From Saprospiraceae bacterium (lineage in GTDB: Bacteria > Bacteroidota > Bacteroidia > Chitinophagales > Saprospiraceae), in assembly GCA_016717105.1 (NCBI GenBank), contig JADKGF010000003.1, positions 186,001-250,000 of the forward strand: a stretch of 64,000 nt of DNA. Reading direction: 5' to 3'. Both the position numbers and the translations under genes were made by a program. Shown in pieces: positions 32,768-41,773 of the stretch (positions are counted from its first letter, which is position 1; each line of letters begins with the position of its first letter). The notes beneath the pieces were generated by a model. That model saw only the letters and a list, made by a program, of their open reading frames with translations. It did not search any database and had not been told where the DNA came from.

Positions 32768-33826
32768 ATGAATGCATTGAAATGCTTGGTTTTTATTAGT
32801 TCTTTGTTCCTGATATGTGGAAAAATGTCTGCTCAAAATGAACAAAAGAAATTTAAAATTGCCGGAGTTGGATTTTATAATCTGGAGAATCTTTTTGATA
32901 CGGTAAATGATACATTAATCAATGATGAAGAATTTCTACCCGATGGTGCTAGGACATGGACACCTGAAAGGTATCAGGAAAAACTCACCAACATGGCTTC
33001 TGTTATTAGCCAGATTGGTTTACCAGATTTGAAAACAGGTTTGTCAGTACTTGGCCTTTCGGAAATAGAAAACAGAAAAGTATTAGAAGATCTCGTCATC
33101 CAGCCATCTATAAAGGACCGCAATTATCAAATCATACATTACAATTCGCCCGATCCACGAGGTGTAGATGTTGCTTTTCTATATAATCCAAAACATTTTA
33201 CACCTATAGTTTCCAAACCAATACCACTTATTATTTTTGATGATGAAGTGAGAAGATACACGCGTGATGTACTTTATATAAAAGGATTGCTGGATACTGA
33301 CACCATACATGTCATGGTCAATCACTGGCCGTCCAGAGGTGGAGGAGAAGCTAAAACAGCACCGTCTAGGAATAGCGGCGCAAAACTTTGCAGAAACATT
33401 GTCGATTCGTTGATGGCTATTACACCTGATGCCAAGATATTTGTGATGGGTGACCTTAATGATGATCCTACCAATGAGAGTCTGAAGTCATATCTGCGTA
33501 CCGTAAGCAATATTAAAGATGTTCACAAAACTGGTATGTTCAATCCATATGAAGACATGTACCGCAGAGGACAAGGCTCCAATGCGTATCGCGATTCGTG
33601 GAGTCTCTTCGATCAGATCGTCATATCCGAAGGCGTGACCAAGTCTAAGAACGCTGGATATTATTATTTCAAAGCCAATGTTTTTAACAAAGACTTCCTG
33701 ATACAGAAGACTGGACAGTATAAAGGATATCCATTCCGCACATTCTCAGGTGACACCTATCAGTCGGGATTTAGTGACCACTTTCCAAGCTATATCTACC
33801 TTATCAAAGAGATAACATCAAAATGA
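32768..33826 (+). CDS. Secreted endonuclease/exonuclease/phosphatase-family enzyme
   Basis: The 352-residue protein has a signal peptide (CLVFISSLFLICGKMSAQ) and the fold motifs of the DNase I-like superfamily: GFYNLENLFDT, LGLSEIENRKVLEDL (metal-binding glutamate), NHWPSRGGGE, MGDLNDDPTNESL and the terminal SDHFPSYIYL with the catalytic Asp-His. It is likely periplasmic or secreted and cleaves phosphodiesters or phosphomonoesters. Its divergent position next to the TonB receptor and DUF5689 lipoprotein suggests one system that degrades and imports an extracellular phosphate-containing polymer. The specificity is inferred. Confidence 0.9.
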   Translation: MNALKCLVFISSLFLICGKMSAQNEQKKFKIAGVGFYNLENLFDTVNDTLINDEEFLPDGARTWTPERYQEKLTNMASVISQIGLPDLKTGLSVLGLSEIENRKVLEDLVIQPSIKDRNYQIIHYNSPDPRGVDVAFLYNPKHFTPIVSKPIPLIIFDDEVRRYTRDVLYIKGLLDTDTIHVMVNHWPSRGGGEAKTAPSRNSGAKLCRNIVDSLMAITPDAKIFVMGDLNDDPTNESLKSYLRTVSNIKDVHKTGMFNPYEDMYRRGQGSNAYRDSWSLFDQIVISEGVTKSKNAGYYYFKANVFNKDFLIQKTGQYKGYPFRTFSGDTYQSGFSDHFPSYIYLIKEITSK

Positions 33827-33883
33827 TCTACTGATATAATAATTAAATTGAAATCATAGTTATATATTTATAAATTAAGCATA

Positions 33884-35656
33884 ATGAAAATCAGGTCCAG
33901 CTTTGTTTTTTTGGTAATGTCAATGTTGTTTTTTGGGTCAATGACTGCACAGCAGGATTCGGCAAAAGTAGCTATCACAAGGTTTGACAAAGTTAGCACT
34001 GATGCACGAGTTTATAATACCTATATTGATGAGCGCAATGTAATTTGGCTTGCATCATCCAAAGGTCTTGTGGAGACCACAGGAGATGGTAGTAAATATT
34101 TTGTACATTATGAAAATACAGAGATCAAAGATGTAACTTCGGATCGTAAGGATAACATCTGGGCTGCTTCAAAATCTGCGATTTATAATTTCAAAACCAA
34201 GACATCATTTTCTCTTCCAGATGATGGATTAGAAATTTCCGATATTGCTTATCTCGAAGGGATGCTTTGGATTGGGACCAATAATGGACTGTACAATTTC
34301 AATGTCACAACACACAAATTTAAAGCTTTCGACAACGAAAATTCTAAACTTGCCAATCATAAAATAAATTTTGTTCACGCTGATAAGAGCCATATCCTTT
34401 GGGTTGGCACCGACGGTGGATATGCTCGTATTGATGGAGAAGATTGGGAAGTTCATGACAAAAAGGTGAAAATGCTTGCAACCTGCGAAAACAATGAAGG
34501 ACAATGGATCATTACTGATAAGGATATGTTTTTGATCAATAAGTATAACAGACTTTTTCCTGTGAAGTTGGACCCATCGCAATACAGCGGCAAAATCAAT
34601 AATTTTGTCATCGATTCCAAAGGTAGGATTTATATAGCTTCTGATATTTTAGTAAGGTATGATCCATATAAAGAAAAGATAGAAAATTATTCAGTCGATG
34701 CTGCTACACTTAGTAAAGCTTCATTGAGCCTCGGATGTGACAAAAATGATAATATATGGATTGGTACTGATGGAGCGGGATTTTATAAACTGCTCTTTGG
34801 TGATGTAGCAGCAGAGCAAATAAATGCGATTATCTTGGTGGAAAATGCCATTCAATGTAATAATGGTAAAAACGGTAGTATAAAGGTAAATACTTCTGGT
34901 GGTTCTAGACCATATACATACAAGTGGAATATAAACGGCGCTTCTGGCACAACAGCGACTGGTCTTGCTGCCGGCGAATACGAAGTCACGGTGACTGATA
35001 AATTGATGAATACTGCTGTAGCCACCATTCAGCTCGCCAATCCAGAAGCCGTAGTCATTGAGCTGGTTTCAAATAATCGTGTCACAAATCCTGAAAAACC
35101 TGATGGATCAGTCATTGTCAAGGTATCTGGAGGTGCGGGTAATTATACCTATAACTGGTCTAATGGGTTGGCTACCCAAAATCTGACTGGTGCAAGATCA
35201 GGGCAATATAGTCTCAATGTCAAAGATAAAAATGGATGTTTATCTACTGCAACTTTTAACGTGAAACGCGAAAAATTCATTCCAGATTTGGAAATCAATA
35301 AAGTGGTAGTAGGGCAGAAGCTCAGGATTAATGAGCTCAATTTTGCTTCCGACAGTTCTTCGATTACACAAGAGAACTTTGATATCCTCGAGGAAGTTTA
35401 TGAATTTTTGGCTGCTAATCCAACTGTGACTGTCGAAATAGGTGGTCATACCAATACCATTCCTCCACACGAATATTGCGACCAATTATCTACAGACAGA
35501 GCCAAAAAAGTAGCAGAGTTTCTTTTTGAAAGAGGCATTGCTAAAGGCAGAGTTTCATATAAAGGATATGGCAAAAGAGAGCCTTTGACAGACAGTACTA
35601 CTGCTCAAGGTAGGCAAAAAAATCAACGGGTTGAGGTCAAAATTCTTCAATTGTAA
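33884..35656 (+). CDS. Beta-propeller/SprB-repeat/OmpA fusion protein
   Basis: The 590-residue protein has a signal peptide (FVFLVMSMLFFGSMTAQ). Residues of about 30-310 contain repeats of the two-component-regulator propeller type (NVIWLASSKGLVE, DNIWAASKSAIYNF, GMLWIGTNNGLYNF, DNIWIGTDGAGFYK). Residues of about 320-460 hold two SprB-like repeats (GSIKVNTSGGSRPYTYKW and GSVIVKVSGGAGNYTYNW). The last 120 residues form an OmpA-like peptidoglycan-binding domain (LNFASDSSSI, EIGGHTN, RAKKVAEFL). It is probably an envelope protein anchored to peptidoglycan, with the propeller and SprB parts for protein contacts. The combination is unusual; function not recognised. Confidence 0.85.
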   Translation: MKIRSSFVFLVMSMLFFGSMTAQQDSAKVAITRFDKVSTDARVYNTYIDERNVIWLASSKGLVETTGDGSKYFVHYENTEIKDVTSDRKDNIWAASKSAIYNFKTKTSFSLPDDGLEISDIAYLEGMLWIGTNNGLYNFNVTTHKFKAFDNENSKLANHKINFVHADKSHILWVGTDGGYARIDGEDWEVHDKKVKMLATCENNEGQWIITDKDMFLINKYNRLFPVKLDPSQYSGKINNFVIDSKGRIYIASDILVRYDPYKEKIENYSVDAATLSKASLSLGCDKNDNIWIGTDGAGFYKLLFGDVAAEQINAIILVENAIQCNNGKNGSIKVNTSGGSRPYTYKWNINGASGTTATGLAAGEYEVTVTDKLMNTAVATIQLANPEAVVIELVSNNRVTNPEKPDGSVIVKVSGGAGNYTYNWSNGLATQNLTGARSGQYSLNVKDKNGCLSTATFNVKREKFIPDLEINKVVVGQKLRINELNFASDSSSITQENFDILEEVYEFLAANPTVTVEIGGHTNTIPPHEYCDQLSTDRAKKVAEFLFERGIAKGRVSYKGYGKREPLTDSTTAQGRQKNQRVEVKILQL

Positions 35657-35800
35657 TTGAATTGCGGTACTGCTAATGATGTTTAGGTATCTAGTCCTTT
35701 AGATAGGATAATGCCATTTTAATATCATTTTTTGGGCTATTTATCTAAAAATAGGGTAGAATTGACTTTTATCTAATAGATTTGCCCAAAATTAACATTT

Positions 35801-36693
35801 ATGACTGTTTTGCAAATATCGGGACTTACCAAAAAATACGGCAAGATCACAGCGCTCAAATCCCTGGATCTGAAAATAGAACAAGGCAATGTTTATGGCT
35901 TGTTAGGCCCAAATGGTAGCGGAAAAACCACAACTTTGGGCATTATCCTAGGTATTTTAAAACAAGACGATGGTAGTTTTAGTTGGTTTGGAGACAAATA
36001 TGGTGATCAATACAGACTGAAAATAGGCGCCATTCTCGAGACTCCCAATTTCTATCCTTACTTGAATGCTGATGAAAATCTCGAAATTATTCGCCATATT
36101 AAAAATGATCAGAATGCGGATTTTACAGAACTACTCACAATGGTAAATTTGGTAGATAGACGAAAATCTAATTTTAGTACATACTCATTGGGTATGAAAC
36201 AACGTTTGGCAATTGCTGCTACCCTTATTGGTGAGCCTGAAGTTTTGATTTTGATGAGCCAACGAATGGCCTCGACCCACAAGGTATTGCTGAAGTTCGC
36301 GAAATTCTGAAAAAAATAGCAAATACAGGCAAGACCGTCATCATGGCATCCCATATATTGGATGAAGTTGAAAAGATATGCAGCCATGTGGCTATCATCA
36401 AAAAAGGTCAGCTCCTCGCTACCGGACCAGTGGGATCGATCATCAATAGCGACATCACAGTCGAACTTGCATCCAATGATATGCCTATGTTGAAGAGTTT
36501 TTTATCAGGTATTCCTATGGTGAAAAGTTTGCATATGTTAGACAAATTTATAGAAATCACTGTAGATCAAAATGAAGATTTTGCAGTATTAAATAAACTT
36601 GCCTTTGACAATGGCATTATTCTGACACATTTTGTAGGAAGGAAGAAAAGGCTGGAGACTGAATTTTTAGAAATAACTTCCAAATCAAATTAA
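35801..36693 (+). CDS. ABC transporter ATP-binding protein (one frameshift at Walker B)
   Basis: The merged protein has about 297 residues and matches the CcmA/YhaQ-type ATPases of ABC-2 exporters: Walker A GPNGSGKTT, signature region YSLGMKQRLAIAATLIG, then Walker B. Near 36246 the frame breaks: the DNA reads TTGATTTTGATGAGCC where one extra G would give LILDEPTNGLDPQGIAEVREIL. The second half continues with VIMASHILDEVEKICSHVAIIKKGQ and a C-terminal regulatory domain. As written the product would lose its ATPase site, but a consensus error is the simpler reading. A small membrane protein gene follows after 32 bases; no ABC-2 permease is adjacent. Confidence 0.87.
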
Positions 36694-36725
36694 CCCAAAT
36701 ACCAACCAAACTATAAATATCGCGT

Positions 36726-37016
36726 ATGCAACTTTTTAATAAGCTTAAAGATAAATGGCAAGTAAGCTGGTTTCGGTTTATTCTGATAATTATAACTTTC
36801 GCATTAGGTGGCAGCCTATGTGCAAGAGCAGGTAATTATCTACTCAGCTTTTTCCTTACTGAAAGTGATATTCTATATTGGATTATCTACATTCCATTGG
36901 TAACCTTATTATGGCCATTATGCGTACTTTTGGTAAGCATTCCTTTTGGCGAATTTTCTTTTTTTATTGGTTATCTAAAAAAGATTGGGTTAAAGCTAGG
37001 TATTGTGAAACCATAA
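36726..37016 (+). CDS. Small two-helix membrane protein (DUF6787-like)
   Basis: The 96-residue protein has two hydrophobic segments (FILIIITFALGGSLCARA and ILYWIIYIPLVTLLWPLCVLLVSIPFG) and the pattern LKDKWQVSW...FGEFSFFIGYLKK, which resembles the Bacteroidota family DUF6787. Function unknown. It directly follows the ABC ATPase and converges on the M1 peptidase gene with one base between the stops. Confidence 0.6.
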   Translation: MQLFNKLKDKWQVSWFRFILIIITFALGGSLCARAGNYLLSFFLTESDILYWIIYIPLVTLLWPLCVLLVSIPFGEFSFFIGYLKKIGLKLGIVKP

Positions 37017-37017
37017 A

Positions 37018-38877
37018 TTACTTGTTTTCCTCGTCCAACTTTGCAAGTTTTGGATAAATATTATTCGTTCTGTCCACATCAGCCATTCTTCCTGAATTGT
37101 CGATATTGACACTCAATACATCATTTTCGACAATATCTGTATCTAAAGTATAGGTTGGATTTGTCCAAGGCCAGTCTTTTTGGATTTTGAAATCATGAAA
37201 ATAACGATCGTTCGGTTTTTCTCCGCGCATTAGGTCCAAAGGTATATAAAAGCGTACTTCTGTTCCGTCTTTCTTTTTGATATAGATATCCAATGGCATA
37301 GGCATCATTCCGATTCTTTTGAAGGTAATGGTTTTGCCTTTATAACTTTCGAGTTCGTAATCAATCGTATGTGTCGTGTGAACAAAATATTCTTTAAACC
37401 AATCCAATTCAAGACCGCTTGTTTTTTCCATGACTCGGAAAAAGTCATTAGGATTGGGATGCTTAAACTTCCAAGTGCTATAATAAGCCAACATACCTTT
37501 GTCAAAGGCAGACTCACCGATGATATATCTCAACTGCTCCAATAGTACTTCACCTTTGGTATAAGATGCAACTCCATAGGCTGTATTGGTTATAAAGTGA
37601 TCCGCATGCGTGATAAGTGGCTCTTCTTTACCGCTTAATGCAAAATTTGCATAGCCTTTTACTTCATCTAGGTGTGGATTATCTTCAGGTGTGCCAGGGA
37701 TCATTTTTTTTAATTTCAAATGATTCATTATTTCATTGGAAGCATAAGATGTAAATCCTTCATCCATCCAGTGGTAAAGCGCTTCATTGCTTCCCAAAAC
37801 CATTTGATACCAAGAATGCATGAGCTCATGAACAGCTACTCCAACTAGGCTTACAAATGTTCGTTCGCCTGTGATTAATGTGGCCATTGGATATTCCATA
37901 CCACCATCTCCACCTTGGATAAAGGAGTATTCGCTGTAAGGATACTTTCCAAATTTTTTATTAGCAAAATTGAAAACTTCTTCCATTACGATAGGTAATT
38001 TTTCCCAGTTTTCTGATGTTTTTTCTCCAGGCTGGAAGAAGCATCTGATTGTATTGCCATCAGCCATTTTATGAACAATCTGTTTATAATCAGGATCAGC
38101 TGCCCACACAAAATCATGTACATTTTCTGCTTTGAAATGCCAAGTTTGCTTATCTGCACGGTTCACAGGTTCTTGTTTATCATACCCATATCCTATGTCA
38201 GCAGTGTTTTGTAGGATGCCAGTGGCTCCGATGATGTATCCTTTAGGCAAGGTGATTTTTACATCAAAGTCTCCCCAGATGCCATAAAACTCTCTACCTA
38301 CATATGGATTTGCATGCCATCCTTGATAATCGTAATTGCACATTTTTGGATACCATTGCGACATACTATATTCGATTCCTTCGCTATTGAAGCGACCAGA
38401 TCTTCGGATTTGTAAAGGTACTTGAGCCAAAAAATCCATTTCGAAAGTGGCTGTGCTATGCGGAAGTATGGGATTTGTAAGCGTTACTTCTAAGATTGTA
38501 CCTTCTATTTCGTAAGACACTTTCTGACCATTCATCATAAGTGAATTTATCTTTTGAAAACCTTGTTCACCGTTTTTGAGTTTACTGATTCTGTCGCCGA
38601 CTCTTTTGTCAGGATCAGCTATAGTGCGCGATCTGACATCCATGACACTGTTAGGCTGAAACGCATTGAAATACAAGTGATAAAAAACTTTATGGAGTGT
38701 ATCAGGACTATTATTTGTAAATTCCAAAATCTGACGACCACTTATTTGGTGTCTTTTGGTATTAAAATCTACGTCCATAGTGTATTTTACTGCTTGTTGC
38801 CATCTTTCTGGTTGTGAAAAAGTAAAATTACATATTAGTAAAAAGATAAAAGTATTAAATATTGATTTGTATATCAT
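37018..38877 (-). CDS. M1-family metallopeptidase
   Basis: The 619-residue protein has a signal peptide (FIFLLICNFTFSQ), an N-terminal beta-sandwich, the exopeptidase motif as GGMEYPMATLITG, and the zinc site HELMHSWYQ with the third ligand in WMDEGFTSYASNE. It lacks the long C-terminal helical domain of large aminopeptidases, as is normal for the secreted Bacteroidota M1 proteins. It probably trims peptides in the periplasm or outside the cell. The CPBP protease gene lies 17 bases upstream on the same strand, so both may be one unit. Confidence 0.93.
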   Translation of the reverse strand: MIYKSIFNTFIFLLICNFTFSQPERWQQAVKYTMDVDFNTKRHQISGRQILEFTNNSPDTLHKVFYHLYFNAFQPNSVMDVRSRTIADPDKRVGDRISKLKNGEQGFQKINSLMMNGQKVSYEIEGTILEVTLTNPILPHSTATFEMDFLAQVPLQIRRSGRFNSEGIEYSMSQWYPKMCNYDYQGWHANPYVGREFYGIWGDFDVKITLPKGYIIGATGILQNTADIGYGYDKQEPVNRADKQTWHFKAENVHDFVWAADPDYKQIVHKMADGNTIRCFFQPGEKTSENWEKLPIVMEEVFNFANKKFGKYPYSEYSFIQGGDGGMEYPMATLITGERTFVSLVGVAVHELMHSWYQMVLGSNEALYHWMDEGFTSYASNEIMNHLKLKKMIPGTPEDNPHLDEVKGYANFALSGKEEPLITHADHFITNTAYGVASYTKGEVLLEQLRYIIGESAFDKGMLAYYSTWKFKHPNPNDFFRVMEKTSGLELDWFKEYFVHTTHTIDYELESYKGKTITFKRIGMMPMPLDIYIKKKDGTEVRFYIPLDLMRGEKPNDRYFHDFKIQKDWPWTNPTYTLDTDIVENDVLSVNIDNSGRMADVDRTNNIYPKLAKLDEENK

Positions 38878-38894
38878 TATTAAATGTTTTATGT

Positions 38895-39872
38895 TTAATT
38901 TATTGAATTAATGTCACCGTTATCTGCCATGTCATCTTGAGCAATTATTGGGGATTGCATGACGGAATTGATGTTTGACCAATTATATTTTTTAGTGCAA
39001 ATGTATATGAATATAATACTGCCCACTACAAAACTGAGTGTCATAAGCCAAGGTTTGATTTCTTCTGTGATAAAAAGGCTATCTGTTTGCAAAACACTTC
39101 CTTTGTATGTGAATAGGGTAGCTCCGGCAATATTTGTCGCAGCATGCACACCCAAAGCCAATTCAAGACCATCATCTAAAACCGTAATCAAGGCTAGAAA
39201 AAGCCCTGCAATAATATAGTATAACTGCATGGTCCAAAAGCCATATTGTTCGATTTCTGGATTTGTTCCATGGACTAATCCAAAGAAAATACTTGCACCT
39301 AAAACGGCGATCCATTTGTTTCGAGTAAAGAAGGCCAGTCCCTGCATAATATAGCCTCTAAAAAATAATTCTTCAAAACTCGTCTGTATAGGTAATAAAG
39401 TTATAGATATCAAGAGTAATACGATAAAACCTGATCCGCTCCACCTGAATGTATAATTTTCAGGCTCCATGAGGTAATTTACACCTTCCATTGCTAGAGA
39501 CAAGATTAACCATAATATGAATCCAAACGCAATCTTGTTGTAATTTATCATGCGATTTGATGTTACTAAGTCCATAAATTTTTTGTAATGTAATTTAGTA
39601 ACGACAAAATAAAGTGCTATAACGGCAAATACAAACATCAGTATTAATAAGATTAGACCTACATTTTTGTCAATACCCAAGAGTTCGAAATTGAGATTCT
39701 GCTCAAAATTATTTAATTCGTCGGTGCCAAGATCTGTATTTGATGAGAATCTGGAAAACAAAACGCCATACATAGGAAGCTGACCTACGAAGTAGCCCAT
39801 AAATACTATGAAAATACCAAGAAGATACCTCCATAAGTCATTTTTACCTTTTAAACCTTGGCTTAAGTACAT
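38895..39872 (-). CDS. CPBP-family intramembrane metalloprotease, second paralogue
   Basis: The 325-residue polytopic membrane protein carries the CPBP motifs SFEELFFRGYIMQGLAFF, FFGLVHGTNPEIEQYG and LGVHAATNIAGA. It is longer than the paralogue at 23629 because of an extra N-terminal hydrophobic region. It is transcribed towards, and close to, the M1 peptidase gene. The substrate is unknown. Confidence 0.9.
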   Translation of the reverse strand: MYLSQGLKGKNDLWRYLLGIFIVFMGYFVGQLPMYGVLFSRFSSNTDLGTDELNNFEQNLNFELLGIDKNVGLILLILMFVFAVIALYFVVTKLHYKKFMDLVTSNRMINYNKIAFGFILWLILSLAMEGVNYLMEPENYTFRWSGSGFIVLLLISITLLPIQTSFEELFFRGYIMQGLAFFTRNKWIAVLGASIFFGLVHGTNPEIEQYGFWTMQLYYIIAGLFLALITVLDDGLELALGVHAATNIAGATLFTYKGSVLQTDSLFITEEIKPWLMTLSFVVGSIIFIYICTKKYNWSNINSVMQSPIIAQDDMADNGDINSIN

Positions 39873-40103
39873 GATATATTGTTTTGACCGTCAAAATTAG
39901 AAAATTTTACTTAGAATTTATATTTAGACTTATTTGTTGTCTGGAAATTATACTTTTATTATGGTAATTTTGAAATGCAGAATAATCAAATATTTAGACA
40001 TAAACCTAAACGGAACGACTATTTAGGGCAATATATTTTTGAATATTTACGACATATCATTTGTTTTTTACAAATCACAAAGTGAGATTGTTTTGCGCTT
40101 GAC

Positions 40104-40134
40104 TTGATGTTTAACAAATAAAGCTATATATTTG
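40104..40134 (+). promoter_or_regulatory. Promoter TTG-N20-TATATTTG
   Basis: TTG at 40104-40106 and TATATTTG at 40127-40134 with 20 bases between give a full match to the Bacteroidota consensus, 18 bases before the ATG of the DUF6580-like gene. Confidence 0.7.
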
Positions 40135-40152
40135 CAGTAAAATTTATAAGAA

Positions 40153-40722
40153 ATGCAATCAAATAATAAATTTTTCGTAATTACTTCCTTGATGGTCATC
40201 GGAGCATGCGCCAGATTGATGCCGCATATGCCCAATTTTACTCCATTGGAAAGTATTACGATCTTTGGAGCTGCTTATTTGAGTCAGCGATATTATGCTG
40301 TGCTGATACCTGTTTTAGTGATATATTTTTCAGATTTTATCATTAATAATACAGTTGCTAGATCCTTTTTTGACCAGGATGGTATAGTATGGTTTGACCA
40401 ATATATGATTTTCAATATATTAGCTATTTTTGCTATCGTGTTGTTTAGTAGCAGGATTTTGAAAAAAGTTAATGTACTGAATGTGGTCTATGCGACTTTG
40501 GGTGCATCTGTTTTATTTTTCTTGATCACAAATTTTGGTTCGTGGGCGAGTGAAAAATCCATTTATCCAAGTGGTTTTAATGGCTTGTTGATGTCCTACA
40601 CTGCAGGACTGCCTTTTTTCCGCACATCTTTATTGAGTAATGCGGTGTTCAGTTTGATATTATTTGGCGGGTATGAAGTTATTCAATACTTATCCATGAA
40701 AAAAGCGTTTTCAAAAATATAA
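40153..40722 (+). CDS. DUF6580-like polytopic membrane protein (possible ECF-type substrate-binding component)
   Basis: The 189-residue protein has about five hydrophobic segments and the conserved start of the family (CARLMPHMPNFTPLESITIFGAAYL), then YYAVLIPVLVIYFSDF, LFFLITNFGSWASE and GLPFFRTSLLSNAVFSLILFG. DUF6580 proteins resemble the membrane S-components of energy-coupling-factor transporters, so a vitamin or metal substrate is possible. I see no riboswitch in front of it to tell which. A full-consensus promoter lies just upstream. It seems to be a single-gene unit. Confidence 0.72.
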   Translation: MQSNNKFFVITSLMVIGACARLMPHMPNFTPLESITIFGAAYLSQRYYAVLIPVLVIYFSDFIINNTVARSFFDQDGIVWFDQYMIFNILAIFAIVLFSSRILKKVNVLNVVYATLGASVLFFLITNFGSWASEKSIYPSGFNGLLMSYTAGLPFFRTSLLSNAVFSLILFGGYEVIQYLSMKKAFSKI

Positions 40723-40955
40723 TTTTTTTGTTTTTTTGAGAACATAAAAGTTAATGTTAAGTTTTCTGAATGTATAATTTTATATCTTGCTGATATACAG
40801 TTATATATTCTTAGATAGTTGACATTTTTGCTATTAATAATGTTGGATAGTACTTCCTAACCTAGTTAAATTTGTTAAAAAACAAGTATAATTTTAATCA
40901 ATAGATTTTTTTTATTCAAAAAAGTGCTATATTCGTAGTTTATTAAATATCCGAG

Positions 40956-41456
40956 ATGAACCTAGAACGTATTTTATCCACCATTGGGTGTTTTTTGTTA
41001 ATCACATCCATTGGGTTTGGACAACAAAAATCAACAACTGATGCGAAGATAGCTTCTGTGTTTTTCATTGGTGAAGATGAGAAAAATTACGAAAAACTAG
41101 TCGAAAAGTACAATACAATGTTATTTGCTGTGTGTTCTAATGACATGGAACTTGCTTTTGATCATTGGTCAGTTTTGTTAAAAGATATAGAAGATTACGC
41201 CAATAAATCCAATATTGATATCAAAGGTGTTAAATTGTGGTTGAATATATTTTGGGCCAAAGACGGCAAGATAGATCACATTGTATTCTATCCTAAGCCT
41301 AATTCAAAAAACATGAACTATGACTCGGTTAAGGCTATGTTTAAGGGCTTTATTGCCACTTATCAATCTCCTCTCAAGCACACAACTGGATTCTCACATT
41401 ATGGAAGTGCGGCTTTTCCAGTATTTTCAAGGGCAATTTTAGGGCCTGAAAAGTAA
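40956..41456 (+). CDS. Secreted protein of unknown function
   Basis: The 166-residue protein has a signal peptide (ILSTIGCFLLITSIGFGQ) followed by about 145 residues with the sequences EKLVEKYNTMLFAVCSNDMELAFDHW and IFWAKDGKIDHIVFYPKPNSKNM. The latter resembles a beta-hairpin (INxxWxxDGKIDxIxF). I do not recognise the family. The gene stands alone between a membrane protein gene and the tRNA-like gene. Confidence 0.7.
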   Translation: MNLERILSTIGCFLLITSIGFGQQKSTTDAKIASVFFIGEDEKNYEKLVEKYNTMLFAVCSNDMELAFDHWSVLLKDIEDYANKSNIDIKGVKLWLNIFWAKDGKIDHIVFYPKPNSKNMNYDSVKAMFKGFIATYQSPLKHTTGFSHYGSAAFPVFSRAILGPEK

Positions 41457-41773
41457 CCTTTTACTTTGATTTATTTCAGTCATTTCTTACGTGGAATCTT
41501 CGGTTTCTTTATTGGAAATTGATGTAAATCCTTGATAGTTTACTAGTAATCTTTAGTTTTTAGGGTTTTTGTTGAATATTATTCAATATCTTATTGTATT
41601 ATTACTGTTAATTGAATATTGTATAGAAAATATTTAATAACACTGAATAAATACTAAAAATATGCAGAAAATACTATAAAATATATTGTTAATATACTAA
41701 AAGGCTATACATTTGTATTGTGATTATGGTTAATGAGTTTTTTAAAGTATAAATAGACCATAAACAATTTGAA
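41457..41773. other. Intergenic region before the tRNA-like gene
   Basis: This is a very AT-rich spacer without a credible gene. It holds a short inverted repeat just after the preceding stop (AAAGTAA-CCTT-TTACTTT) and the promoter at 41686-41715. Confidence 0.5.
41686..41715 (+). promoter_or_regulatory. Promoter TTG-N19-TACATTTG of the tRNA-like gene
   Basis: TTG at 41686-41688 and TACATTTG at 41708-41715 are separated by 19 bases, a perfect match to the Bacteroidota promoter. The predicted start near 41722 leaves about 50 nt before the mature tRNA-like 5' end, so the gene is likely transcribed. Confidence 0.75.

Noticed and set aside
39873..40152. A cobalamin or other vitamin riboswitch before the DUF6580-like gene
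   Set aside because: The short distance between the full-consensus promoter (ending 40134) and the ATG at 40153 leaves no room for a riboswitch.
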